Source: JBMORL01 sp049322335
Lineage (GTDB): Bacteria; Bacteroidota; Bacteroidia; Flavobacteriales_D; UBA2798
Length of the DNA: 50,487 nt
Reading direction: 5' to 3'
Assembly (NCBI GenBank): GCA_049322335.1
Contig: JBMORL010000121.1
Coordinates: 1 to 50,487, forward strand
Shown: positions 34,805 to 43,608 of the stretch, in pieces
Position numbering within the stretch: the first letter of the stretch is position 1
Layout: every line of letters begins with the position of its first letter
Notes under the pieces: generated by a model
Database searches by the model: none
What the model saw: only the letters and a program-made list of their open reading frames with translations
What the model was told of the DNA's origin: nothing
Translations under genes and position numbers: made by a program

Positions 34805-34836
34805 GGTTGAAAGTTTTTTCTGAATAACTTTCAACC
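34805..34836. terminator. Perfect 11-base hairpin between efp and prfB
   Basis: GGTTGAAAGTT (34805-34815) pairs perfectly with AACTTTCAACC (34826-34836). Only a U-poor tail follows, so it is an uncertain terminator, and could instead act as a processing or attenuation element. The arms share words with the array upstream of efp. Confidence 0.45.
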
Positions 34837-34857
34837 TTCAACTTTTAACTTTCAATA

Positions 34858-35947
34858 ATGATCACATCCGAACAACTGCAGAAGACATTAGAACGCATTG
34901 AAGCGTTGAGGGGGTATCTTTGACATTGATAAAAAGATAGTCGAAATACAGGAAGAAGAATTACGCACACAGGATCCCGATTTCTGGAATGATCCGGCCA
35001 AAGCAGAAACTGTTTTAAAAAAAATCCGCGAGAAAAAATTCTGGACCGAAGGATTTGCCAAAGCCAAAGCACAGGGCGATGACCTTATCGTGTTGATGGA
35101 TTTTTATAAAGAAGGCGGTGCCACCGAACTGGAAGTGGAAAATCAATACAACGAAACTATTTCCACTATTGAAGCGCTGGAGTTCAGAAATATGCTCAGT
35201 GCTCCCGAAGATAAATCAAGTGCTGTTTTACAGGTAACAGCCGGTGCTGGTGGAACAGAAAGTTGTGACTGGGGCAGTATGTTGTTGCGCATGTACCAGA
35301 TGTGGGCGCAGAAAAACGGTTACAAAATCACAGAAATTGATTTGCAGGATGGTGATGTGGCCGGAATAAAACAAGCCACTATTCAAATTGATGGTGATTA
35401 TGCCTTCGGAAATCTGAAAGGTGAAAATGGTGTTCACCGTTTGGTAAGAATTTCTCCCTTTGATGCCAATGCCAAACGACATACTTCATTTGTTTCGGTG
35501 TATGTTTATCCTTTGGTGGATGACAGTATAGATATCGTGGTAAACCCTGCCGATCTCGAGTGGGACACTTTTCGTTCTGGCGGTGCGGGCGGACAAAATG
35601 TAAACAAAGTGGAAACAGCTGTCCGTTTGCATCACAAACCTTCCGGCATCATCATCAAAAATCAGGAGTCGCGTTCGCAACACGATAACCGGGCAAAGGC
35701 GTTGCAACTTTTAAAATCGCAGTTATTTGAAATTGAAATGCGCAAACGCAGGGAAGCGGTAGATAAAATTGAAGCCGGAAAAAAGAAAATAGAATGGGGA
35801 TCACAGATACGCAGTTATGTTTTACATCCCTATAAACTGGTGAAAGATATGCGAACTGATTTCGAAACTTCGGATGCTGAAGGAGTATTGGATGGAAAAC
35901 TGGACGGATTTATTAAATCATACCTGATGGAATATGGAGGGAGTTGA
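34858..35947 (+). CDS. prfB: Peptide chain release factor 2, programmed +1 frameshift
   Basis: Two overlapping frames: 34858-34920 (21 codons from ATG) ends at an in-frame TGA at 34921. Sequence continues in the +1 frame from 34922 to 35947, giving about 362 residues, the normal RF2 length. RF2 recognises UGA and UAA. The SPF anticodon-like tripeptide is in VRISPFDANAKRHTSF and the GGQ hydrolysis motif is in SGGAGGQNVNKVETAVRL. The second part before the domains (DIDKKIVEIQEEELRTQDP, FWNDPAKAET) matches RF2. Not a pseudogene. The start at 34858 follows the efp-prfB hairpin. Confidence 0.95.
34908..34924 (+). promoter_or_regulatory. prfB: RF2 autoregulatory frameshift site
   Basis: The slippery CTT TGA C at 34918-34924 is preceded by AGGGGGTAT, whose Shine-Dalgarno-like AGGGGG lies three bases before CTT. 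When RF2 is scarce the ribosome pauses at UGA, slips +1 and reads GAC (Asp). The arrangement matches the canonical prfB feedback site in sequence and position (about codon 22). Confidence 0.95.
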
Positions 35948-36058
35948 TTTGAGGTTTTGTGATCCGGAAATTTTGAAAAGTATAAATTCACTTTCAACTA
36001 TTCTAAATTTAAAATTTAAAGATCCAAAATTTCTAAATTCTTTCTTGCTTTTTTAAAA

Positions 36059-36427
36059 ATGAAAGAAATCAGTAAAAACGAAACCGAAGTAATTGTTTAC
36101 CACAACCCGCGTTGCAGCAAGAGCAGGTGTGTTATACAATTATTAAAGAAGAAAAAAATAAAATTCAGCGTGGTGAAGTATTTGCAGGAAACCCCAACGG
36201 AAGCAGAATTAAAAAAAGTATTAATGAAATTAAACCTGAAACCTTTTGATATTATCCGGCAGAAAGAAAAATATTTTCAGGAACGATTACTTGGATTGAA
36301 ATTGAAAGATAACGAATGGATAAAGGTGATGATTCAAAACCCGGAACTGATAGAAAGGCCGATAATAGTAAAAGGAAACAAAGCCGTAATCGGCCGTCCT
36401 GCTGAAAAAGTTTTTGAATTATTTTGA
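36059..36427 (+). CDS. ArsC-family (glutaredoxin-type) arsenate reductase-like protein
   Basis: 122 residues. VYHNPRCSKSR carries the catalytic Cys19 of the ArsC/Spx/YffB fold. Later segments PTEAELKKVLMKLNLKP, MIQNPELIERPIIV and AVIGRPAEKVFEL match the arsenate reductase branch, with the Arg in ERPI and GRP being expected anion-binding residues. It would reduce arsenate to arsenite with glutathione or glutaredoxin as donor in the family. No other ars genes are nearby, so a housekeeping or unrelated thiol role is possible. Stands alone, followed by the structured repeat region. Confidence 0.88.
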   Translation: MKEISKNETEVIVYHNPRCSKSRCVIQLLKKKKIKFSVVKYLQETPTEAELKKVLMKLNLKPFDIIRQKEKYFQERLLGLKLKDNEWIKVMIQNPELIERPIIVKGNKAVIGRPAEKVFELF

Positions 36428-36450
36428 ATTATTTCTCCTAAACCGGCCTT

Positions 36451-36650
36451 TTTTGATTCACGTAGCATTTTCGAAAATCCTTTGTGCGGCAGGCCCTGTG
36501 AGTAGAGATCCACGAGTCCCGCCAACCGGTTACAAACACCTGGCGGGACGGCTTGGGTCTCGTGAGGAAAAGGATTTTCAGAAAATCAAGTGAATCAAAA
36601 GCAGCCTTGACTTTTTGCTTCTTTTGTGTCAAGACAAAAGAAGAAAAGCA
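36451..36650 (+). repeat. Structured intergenic element, copy 1
   Basis: About 195 bases with nested inverted repeats: outer arms TTTTGATTCAC (36451-36461)/GTGAATCAAAA (36590-36600); AAAATCCTTT (36474-36483)/AAAGGATTTT (36569-36578); CACGAG/CTCGTG (36511-36516, 36559-36564); GTCCCGCCA/TGGCGGGAC (36516-36524, 36541-36549) over palindrome AACCGGTT. A terminal 10-base hairpin CTTCTTTTGT/ACAAAAGAAG (36618-36643) has loop GTCAAG. A second copy lies 505 bases downstream in the same orientation. Strand is nominal. Confidence 0.8.
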
Positions 36651-36702
36651 TTATTTTGACAGCGTTAGGAAAATAATTTAGTGTAAAAAAGGGAAATGAG
36701 GA

Positions 36703-36834
36703 TTAATCCTTTTTCTCTTTCTTAAAGAAACTCATGGTCACCCAATAAGGAATTAAATACCCCGCAAGGTAAACCAGCATCCAGAAACCCAGTCCTAAAA
36801 TGCAGAAAGCCAAAGCCAAACCAAGTGCCGCCAT
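36703..36834 (-). CDS. 43-residue hydrophobic microprotein between structured repeats
   Basis: ATG at 36834 to TAA at 36703. About 30 hydrophobic residues (ALGLALAFCILGLGFWMLVYLAGYLIPYW) are followed by a basic tail SFFKKEKKD. It has the shape of a single- or hairpin-pass membrane microprotein with a cytoplasmic Lys-rich end. It lies in the gap between the two structured elements on the opposite strand. Conservation would be needed, but the composition is markedly more protein-like than surrounding DNA. Confidence 0.5.
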   Translation of the reverse strand: MAALGLALAFCILGLGFWMLVYLAGYLIPYWVTMSFFKKEKKD

Positions 36835-36955
36835 AATTATTTGTTTTAACGGGTTAAAAATAATAAAGAATTGTCATAATACAAGCTTTTCATGATTCCG
36901 AAATATGGATATTATTAGTGGAAATACCATGTAATTAGTTATATATCAACGACCT

Positions 36956-37150
36956 CTTTTGAATGTTGTAGCATTTTCGAAAATCCTCTGTGCGGCAGGC
37001 CCACGAGTAGAGATCCACGAGTCCCGCCATCCGGATTCAAACGCCTGGCGGGACGGCTTGGGTCTCGTGAGGAAGAGGATTTTCAGAAAATCAAGACATT
37101 CAAAAGCAGTCTTGACTTTTTGTTACTTTTTGGTCAAGCAAAAAGTAAGG
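36956..37150 (+). repeat. Structured intergenic element, copy 2
   Basis: Same architecture as copy 1: outer arms CTTTTGAATGT (36956-36966)/ACATTCAAAAG (37096-37106); AAAATCCTCT (36980-36989)/AGAGGATTTT (37074-37083); GTCCCGCCA/TGGCGGGAC over palindrome ATCCGGAT (37029-37036). The terminal 10-base hairpin TTACTTTTTG/CAAAAAGTAA (37123-37148) has the identical loop GTCAAG. Stem bases differ from copy 1 but pairing is kept. It ends 32 bases before the fumC ATG. Confidence 0.8.
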
Positions 37151-37181
37151 AAATGCTAAATTTGAACACATAAATTCAAAT

Positions 37182-38579
37182 ATGGAATATAGAATCGAAC
37201 ACGACACTATGGGTGAAGTAAAAGTACCTGCCGACAAATACTGGGGTGCACAAACCGAACGTTCACGCAATAACTTTAAAATCGGGCCCGAAGCTTCGAT
37301 GCCGAAAGAAATTATTTATGCATTTGCCTACCTGAAAAAAGCAGCTGCTCATGCCAATCACGATCTTGGTGTTTTATCAGCCGAAAAACGCGACCTTATC
37401 TCAAAAGTATGTGATGAGATATTGGCTAAAAAATTAGACGACCAGTTTCCGCTGGTAATCTGGCAAACCGGATCGGGAACACAATCCAATATGAATGTGA
37501 ACGAAGTTGTTGCTTACCGCGCTCATGTTTTAAGCGGAGGAAAACTTACTGACGACAAAAAAGTGCTTCATCCGAATGATGATGTTAATAAATCTCAATC
37601 TTCCAACGATACTTTTCCCACAGCTATGCACATCGCTGCCTACAAAATGGCTGCTGAAGTAACGATTCCCGGAATTGAAAAGTTGAAAAATACGCTCGCA
37701 AAAAAAGCAACTGAGTTTAAAACCATTGTAAAAACAGGGCGCACCCATTTTATGGACGCCACTCCCCTCACCCTTGGCCAGGAATTTTCGGGATATGTAC
37801 AACAGCTCGAAAACGGGATACGCGCCATCAAAAACGCCCTGGAAATGGTTCGTGAACTGGCCCTGGGAGGAACAGCAGTGGGAACCGGCCTGAACACACC
37901 TAACGGATATGACGTTGCCGTAGCAAAAAAAATTGCTGAATTTACCGGCCAGCCTTTTATTACCGCACCCAATAAATTTGAAGCGCTTGCTGCCCACGAT
38001 GCCATGGTGGAATTATCAGGCGCATTGAAACGTGTAGCCGTTTCACTGATGAAAATTGCCAATGACATCCGCATTTTAAGTTCAGGCCCGCGTTCAGGAA
38101 TCGGTGAAATTATTATTCCTGATAACGAACCGGGTTCTTCCATTATGCCCGGAAAAGTAAATCCCACCCAACCCGAAGCAATGACGATGGTAGCTGCACA
38201 GGTGATGGGTAATGATGTGGCTGTTTCTATTGGCGGATCAAACGGGCATTTTGAACTGAATGTATTTAAACCTGTAATAGCAGCCAATGTTTTGCAATCA
38301 GCACGACTGATCGGTGATGTTTGCGTTTCTTTCAATGAAAAATGCGCAGAAGGAATTACCGCCAATGAAAAAATTATCAAACAACACCTTGAAAATTCAC
38401 TGATGCTGGTAACAGCGCTCAATACGCATATCGGTTACGAGAATGCAGCCAAAATTGCCAAAAAAGCGCACAAAGAAAATAAAACATTGAGGCAAGCCGC
38501 CATCGAACTGGGCTTACTAACGGACGAGCAATTTACGCAGTGGGTAAGGCCGGAGGATATGACGGGAAGTTTGAAGTAG
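37182..38579 (+). CDS. fumC: Class II fumarate hydratase
   Basis: 465 residues, the length of the fumarase/aspartase superfamily class II enzymes. It converts fumarate to malate in the TCA cycle, in the cytoplasm. Motifs: WQTGSGTQSNMNVNEV (substrate-binding), GRTHFMDATPLTLGQEF, the superfamily signature GSSIMPGKVNPTQPEAM with its catalytic Ser, and GGSNGHFELNVFKP. The N-terminus EYRIEHDTMGEVKVP is typical. Aspartase is excluded by the fumarase-type wording. It begins 32 bases after structured element copy 2, which therefore lies in its leader or promoter. Confidence 0.97.
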   Translation: MEYRIEHDTMGEVKVPADKYWGAQTERSRNNFKIGPEASMPKEIIYAFAYLKKAAAHANHDLGVLSAEKRDLISKVCDEILAKKLDDQFPLVIWQTGSGTQSNMNVNEVVAYRAHVLSGGKLTDDKKVLHPNDDVNKSQSSNDTFPTAMHIAAYKMAAEVTIPGIEKLKNTLAKKATEFKTIVKTGRTHFMDATPLTLGQEFSGYVQQLENGIRAIKNALEMVRELALGGTAVGTGLNTPNGYDVAVAKKIAEFTGQPFITAPNKFEALAAHDAMVELSGALKRVAVSLMKIANDIRILSSGPRSGIGEIIIPDNEPGSSIMPGKVNPTQPEAMTMVAAQVMGNDVAVSIGGSNGHFELNVFKPVIAANVLQSARLIGDVCVSFNEKCAEGITANEKIIKQHLENSLMLVTALNTHIGYENAAKIAKKAHKENKTLRQAAIELGLLTDEQFTQWVRPEDMTGSLK

Positions 38580-38686
38580 GATTTTGAAATCCTGGAAATT
38601 TTTAGATTGAACTATTTAATTTTCAGGTTTCAGTGAAAAATAAGACATAATCAGAGTCACCCGGATTAACAACTAAAACCTGTTAT

Positions 38687-39292
38687 ATGAAAAAAGTATT
38701 TATATTGTTTTTGCTTGCGATATTAGCACTTCCCTCGTGCAGGAAAGCTGAAAATGATCCGTTTTTCAGTATACATAGCAGAAAAAGCCGCCTGACAGGA
38801 AAGTGGAAAGTTACCGGTGGATACCTGGAACAAACAGAGCAAACAGGAACTTCCACCAATCTTTATTACAAAGTAAATCTTTATGAAAACTCTGCCGGAG
38901 TTTATGCTTCGATTTCCAACGCATGGGAATATGGTTATGGAAATGCGACCATGCATTACGAAGAAAAATTTGAATTTGAACGAGACGGCTCGTTTACCCA
39001 TTACCTGCGTTTTGATGATGACACATGGGATGAAAATGGCCAATGGAATTTTACAGATGGTGTAGGCAGAGACAGAAAAAATAAAAGTGAAGTATTGCTG
39101 ATGTATAATTCATCTGTAACCAGTTTTTACGGAGAAGAAACATGGGACGGAGAAGTCAATTCAGTAATCTACGACTTACTTGAGTTACGGAATGACCGGA
39201 TTACTATAGAAGTGAAGTTTAAATATTATGATCAAACGGACGGATCCTACCTTTACTACACTGAGCACAAGATACTCGAAAAAGACGAATAA
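38687..39292 (+). CDS. Lipoprotein, lipocalin-like or DUF5004-like
   Basis: 201 residues. Signal peptide with lipobox LPSC (Cys18). The mature part begins SRKSRLTGKWKVTGGYLEQTEQ, a pattern common in lipocalin-like Bacteroidota lipoproteins, and continues beta-rich (YEEKFEFERDGSFTHYLRFDDDTWDENGQWNF; DRITIEVKFKYYDQTDGSYLYYTEHKIL). It converges on a T9SS tail fragment 12 bases downstream. Ligand unknown. Confidence 0.8.
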   Translation: MKKVFILFLLAILALPSCRKAENDPFFSIHSRKSRLTGKWKVTGGYLEQTEQTGTSTNLYYKVNLYENSAGVYASISNAWEYGYGNATMHYEEKFEFERDGSFTHYLRFDDDTWDENGQWNFTDGVGRDRKNKSEVLLMYNSSVTSFYGEETWDGEVNSVIYDLLELRNDRITIEVKFKYYDQTDGSYLYYTEHKILEKDE

Positions 39293-39304
39293 CATTATTT
39301 TATT

Positions 39305-39402
39305 TCACTTCACCACCACAATCTTCTTCTGAATATTTTCGCACCCGGTTTCCACATTCAGGAAATATACTCCTGCTGACAGGTAAGAAAAATCAAATGT
39401 TT
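39305..39402 (-). pseudogene. Orphan 98-base fragment of a T9SS type A sorting domain
   Basis: On the minus strand it encodes the last 31 residues plus stop of a T9SS tail (FDFSYLSAGVYFLNVE, then ENIQKKIVVVK). It matches 45263-45360, the end of the CotH-like gene, at 96 of 98 bases. The duplicate begins exactly at the stop codon. There is no gene body attached; beyond 39402 the sequences diverge. It marks one side of the AT-rich three-gene cassette. Confidence 0.85.
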
Positions 39403-39540
39403 AATACTATAAAATTACGTTAAATAAATTGGATCAAATCATAAATTATTAAACATATTTTATTGTTTATCAAGCATTTATGGCTTGTTTTGGATTTTAA
39501 ATTGATTTTTCTTAAATTTCGATTTATAACAGAATTGATT

Positions 39541-42500
39541 ATGAAAAAGATAACTTTGAGTTCTTTTGGCTTTTTGGCTTTTTGGCTTTTTGGCGTGAGG
39601 TCAATTTCGGCACAACAAAACAATTTTCCGTGTATATCAGCCAATACGGTTGAAATTAATAACATATGTAAGTTTAGCTCGTATTCTTATATCAATAATA
39701 GTTGGCTGAAATTTGTTCCCGACACGAGTTCTTTGTTGATCAATATTTCGAATTCAGGTAATACATCAAACAATGCCCTGGATTCAATAATCATCTTTGA
39801 GTCAACCTGCGACACTTCAAATATCATTTATGCATCAAAAATTGATAGTGGGTTTTTATATATCTCACTTCAAACTCTTTCAATTAATACCGAATACTTC
39901 ATTCATGTTCTCTGTACAAATAATATACCGGATGAAAACGACAAATTTGAATTATGTATTTACAAAGATTTTAATAATTGTGGTATTGAATTGTTTGATC
40001 ATTACATTTTATTGAATGAGGTTCCTATAATTCCAACTTTTGGAGTCATAGACCCAACCAACATTCCCCAAGGGTTTTATACGATAAATTGTTTTCAAAC
40101 TGGTGGTGATATTATTTTAGAAAATGAAAACACATATGTTCATGTTGGCTCATTAGCAAATGATCCTATTGTAGTCTATAATTTTTTAGATCATACTTAT
40201 ATCGCATTATCGATTACCCAACCAAGTGGAGTCGGCACGTTGCATTTTACTTATAATTTACCCCCGGATGCATATGCAGGCGGAAGTTTTTGCATTGAAT
40301 GTATTTTATATAATATCATTGGACAAGAAGCAGTATGCTCAGATGAAGCTTGTTATTATATCTGTCCTGATGAACCAATATTTTCTCAAGATCAAAGCAT
40401 TTGTTTAGGTGAATGTGCGACTCTTGAAGTAGTAGACGGAAATACTTATACCTGGACTGACTTATCTACAGGATTAGTCATTGGAAATTCGTCATCAATT
40501 TCCGTTTGTCCACAGACCACTACATCTTACAAAGTGACGGGATTTCACTGTCAAAGTGTTGAATATAACCACATTTTTACAGTTACAGTAAAACAACCTC
40601 CGGTAATAAACATAATTGGAAACCAAACTATTTGTGAAGATGAATGTGTTACTTTAAATACTTCGGGTGGTTTATCAACTTTTGTATGGTCACCTGCCAC
40701 CGGATTAAATAATCCAAACATCGCCATTCCAACTGCATGTCCCTCTACTACCACGACCTATACATTGAGCGGGGTTGGCTCTAATGGTTGTTCAAATTCA
40801 GCATCTACTACAGTAATTGTAAATCCACTACCTGTTGCACTTATTGACGGCTACAAATATACATGCTGCGCTACCAATAATGTTTATATTGCTACCCCGG
40901 GCTTTGTTTCTTATGATTGGGAAATAAGCAATAATGTTTTTTTTACCGGTGATGGCACAAATCAAATAAATGTGTTTTGGGGCTCTCTTACCGGGACAAG
41001 TCAAATTATCACTCTTTTTATAACTGACGCAAATGGATGTTCAAATAAAATAATTTTTGAAGTAGCGCCATGCTGCGAATTACCCGTTGATATTGCAAAT
41101 TCTATTGATTACACTACTCCTGATTGTGGCCCTGTTTTATTATCTGATTTAATAGCAAATAATGGCTGGACTTCATTGATAAGCGGTAGTCAAATTGAAA
41201 TAAATGCCGATTTAATCGTTGACGTGAATCTTACTATACAGGATCAATCAACAGTTTATGTAGCACCTGAAAGAAAAATAATTGTTGAGCCGGGAATTAT
41301 TTTGAGTATAGTAAAAAATTCTGTGGTTAAAGCTAAATGTAATGATATGTGGGATGGAATATATGTTTCGGATATTTCTTCCACGGTTAGAGTATCTGAA
41401 TCGGTTATTCAAGATGCGCTAAATGCTATTGTTTCAGAAAATGGAGGATTGTATCGCATTGATAAAAGTTCATTATTAAACAATCATATTGGTATTTGGG
41501 CGAAAAATTACAATGGAAATCATGCCGGATATATCCGAGAGTCCGAAATAAGATCAGTCACCGGAACACTTTTACCTCCATATGCAGGAATATTTAGCAG
41601 AACTTATTACGGCATTAGGGTAGAAAATGTTAGAGATATAAAATTCGGAGACGCAAGTCTGGTAGATTACACAAACGATTTCAGAAATCTTGTGTTCGGA
41701 ATAAAAGCAGACTTATCCAATATCATTGTTGTCAATAATATTTTCAGAAATATTGTTAATCCCAATTCTCCAGCAGGCTGTAAAGGATGTGATTGCCAGG
41801 AAGGAACGGCCATTTGTGTTACTGCCAATAAATTAGCAACTAAAACCGCAATTATTGGTGGAAGTGGTTTAGAAAAAAACACGTTACGCAATTGTTATGA
41901 AGGTATAAAAGGATTTAATTATGTAAATCTTGAGGTTAGAAACAATGATCTTCGTGATATAACATCCCATGCCATTTTTAACGATAATTCTCCGAATCAG
42001 ATTTCAAAAATACTTAATAATAGAATCGTTAATTTTAATGTTGGTATAAGGTTTAATGGGATTTCCGGAAGTAATAATACTATTGTTGGGAATACTTTGA
42101 TTAACAATCTCAATATTACAAATATCGTTATCACAAATGTCGGAATATACATAGACAATACATTTAAACAACATCCGCAAAATTTAGTTATTGGTCAAAA
42201 CGACATCAGAAGTGTAAAAACAGGAATATGGTTAAGAAATGTTTCCGGGCCTGATGTGAAAATTACGAATCAAAACCTGATTAAATTTAATCAGTTGGCT
42301 TCAAACAATTTTCTACCCGGTGCTACTTATTACGGAATTCGGATTGAAAACTCAGACGATATTGAGATTTCTGATAATAGAATTGAAAAGCCCGGTCAGA
42401 TAATTTCATCACAATCAGACGCAAAAAATTTAATTGGCATTAGTGTTGAAAATAGTCCTGCAAGCAAGGTCACGTTGAATGAAATGAAAAAGATGGGAAA

Positions 42501-43608
42501 GGGAATCTTGGCTTATAATATTTGCAGCAAAAGTATGCTTGGTTGCAATACGTTAAATAAATGCTTTGATGGATTCTATTTTACAGGCAGTTCTGCTAAT
42601 CAAAATGGCGCAGATATAAGTTATCAAATAATTAATCCTAACACCGGATTACCATTGCCAACGGGTAATATTTGGATCAATTCTTTTAATTCAGATTTAG
42701 CTGGATTTATTTTTCCGCCCATTGAATGGTACACGAATAATAGTTATAATCCAACAACGCCTTCACTTATATCAGGAAGTTTAATAGACCCCTTAAATCT
42801 CAATCAGGCCATTAATTTGGGAAATGTAAGCCCCGACTGTAGCGTGATTTTACAATCAGCTTCACCGCCAATGAAGAGAAAAGCTGAAGTTGAATTTATT
42901 GCATCAGGTTCGAATATGGGTTCTTCGGAGTATAAATTTCTTACCGATCAATACGGATATAAATCAATCGAAAAAAATGCATGGTTGAATTTAAATACGA
43001 CTGACGATATCGTGTATCAAAATTTTCATGCCAGTTGCTTACCTACAAACATATCAAAACTAAAACAATTTGAAGATTTTGTTTGTACTGAAGATTACTC
43101 CAATGCGGAAATCATTACGAATGCTTTTGTTTCTAATAATGATATTGAAGCCACTCATAAAATCGTCAATGATTTAGTGATCAAAAACTATAATATAGGG
43201 CTTGACCAACAAGATTCTACAATGCTTGAAAACATTGCGTATCTTAATCCAAGTATCTATGGAGAAGCTGTTATTGATGCGCGTGTAATATTAGAATGGG
43301 ATTTACCTATTGAAGAAAATCCGCAAGCCAGAAGTGAAGTTTTTCTTGCGGATAATAAAATATGTAATGATAGAAAATTAGAAGTTAACATATATCCCAA
43401 TCCTTCTTCCGATAGAATCATCATAGAGACAAATGGTAATAGTTACAATATTTTTATTATTGATATGCTTGGTAAAATTCAGGTCAGTAAAAATCTAACT
43501 GGAACAAAAAGCCAATTAGACGTTTCGGTATTACCTGTCGGAGTATATATGATAAATATTATTGAAGGAGATCAATCCGTCTCAAAACGTTTTATCCGAA
43601 TCAATTGA
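39541..43608 (+). CDS. Secreted Ig/PKD and beta-helix protein with T9SS type A domain
   Basis: 1355 residues from the ATG at 39541, giving MKKITLSSFGFLAFWLFG and a signal peptide ending SISA with Gln at +1; an upstream in-frame start at 39463 only adds 26 residues before the signal. After a beta domain, Ig-like repeats span about 270-510 (QTICEDECVTLNTSGG, WSPATGLNNPN, TTTYTLSGVGSNGCSN). A right-handed beta-helix region lies at about 560-1010 (GIWAKNYNGNHAGYIRES; NNRIVNFNVGIRFNGISGSNNTIVGNTLINN style rungs). The sorting domain is at about 1280-1355 (VNIYPNPSSDRI, VLPVGVYMINI). First of three genes overlapping by four bases each. AT-rich relative to fumC. Possible adhesin or polysaccharide-active protein. 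Confidence 0.88.
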   Translation: MKKITLSSFGFLAFWLFGVRSISAQQNNFPCISANTVEINNICKFSSYSYINNSWLKFVPDTSSLLINISNSGNTSNNALDSIIIFESTCDTSNIIYASKIDSGFLYISLQTLSINTEYFIHVLCTNNIPDENDKFELCIYKDFNNCGIELFDHYILLNEVPIIPTFGVIDPTNIPQGFYTINCFQTGGDIILENENTYVHVGSLANDPIVVYNFLDHTYIALSITQPSGVGTLHFTYNLPPDAYAGGSFCIECILYNIIGQEAVCSDEACYYICPDEPIFSQDQSICLGECATLEVVDGNTYTWTDLSTGLVIGNSSSISVCPQTTTSYKVTGFHCQSVEYNHIFTVTVKQPPVINIIGNQTICEDECVTLNTSGGLSTFVWSPATGLNNPNIAIPTACPSTTTTYTLSGVGSNGCSNSASTTVIVNPLPVALIDGYKYTCCATNNVYIATPGFVSYDWEISNNVFFTGDGTNQINVFWGSLTGTSQIITLFITDANGCSNKIIFEVAPCCELPVDIANSIDYTTPDCGPVLLSDLIANNGWTSLISGSQIEINADLIVDVNLTIQDQSTVYVAPERKIIVEPGIILSIVKNSVVKAKCNDMWDGIYVSDISSTVRVSESVIQDALNAIVSENGGLYRIDKSSLLNNHIGIWAKNYNGNHAGYIRESEIRSVTGTLLPPYAGIFSRTYYGIRVENVRDIKFGDASLVDYTNDFRNLVFGIKADLSNIIVVNNIFRNIVNPNSPAGCKGCDCQEGTAICVTANKLATKTAIIGGSGLEKNTLRNCYEGIKGFNYVNLEVRNNDLRDITSHAIFNDNSPNQISKILNNRIVNFNVGIRFNGISGSNNTIVGNTLINNLNITNIVITNVGIYIDNTFKQHPQNLVIGQNDIRSVKTGIWLRNVSGPDVKITNQNLIKFNQLASNNFLPGATYYGIRIENSDDIEISDNRIEKPGQIISSQSDAKNLIGISVENSPASKVTLNEMKKMGKGILAYNICSKSMLGCNTLNKCFDGFYFTGSSANQNGADISYQIINPNTGLPLPTGNIWINSFNSDLAGFIFPPIEWYTNNSYNPTTPSLISGSLIDPLNLNQAINLGNVSPDCSVILQSASPPMKRKAEVEFIASGSNMGSSEYKFLTDQYGYKSIEKNAWLNLNTTDDIVYQNFHASCLPTNISKLKQFEDFVCTEDYSNAEIITNAFVSNNDIEATHKIVNDLVIKNYNIGLDQQDSTMLENIAYLNPSIYGEAVIDARVILEWDLPIEENPQARSEVFLADNKICNDRKLEVNIYPNPSSDRIIIETNGNSYNIFIIDMLGKIQVSKNLTGTKSQLDVSVLPVGVYMINIIEGDQSVSKRFIRIN

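Noticed and set aside
34858..34923. prfB as a broken gene with an early stop
   Set aside because: The in-frame TGA sits in the standard CTT TGA C context with an upstream AGGGGG and the downstream frame restores full-length RF2.
36434..37159. Reading frames through the structured elements on either strand
   Set aside because: The translations are basic and shift between copies while stems are conserved, so the DNA is selected for structure and not for protein.
8478..38422. Long antisense frames opposite pgdh-like, mgtE and fumC genes (e.g. 9877-10326, 37640-38422)
   Set aside because: The opposite strand encodes well-recognised enzymes with intact motifs; the antisense frames are Ser/Ala-rich by-products of codon bias.
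39463..39540. Upstream start for the 1355-residue secreted protein
   Set aside because: The extra residues lie ahead of a normal MKK-type signal peptide and look like AT-rich non-coding DNA.
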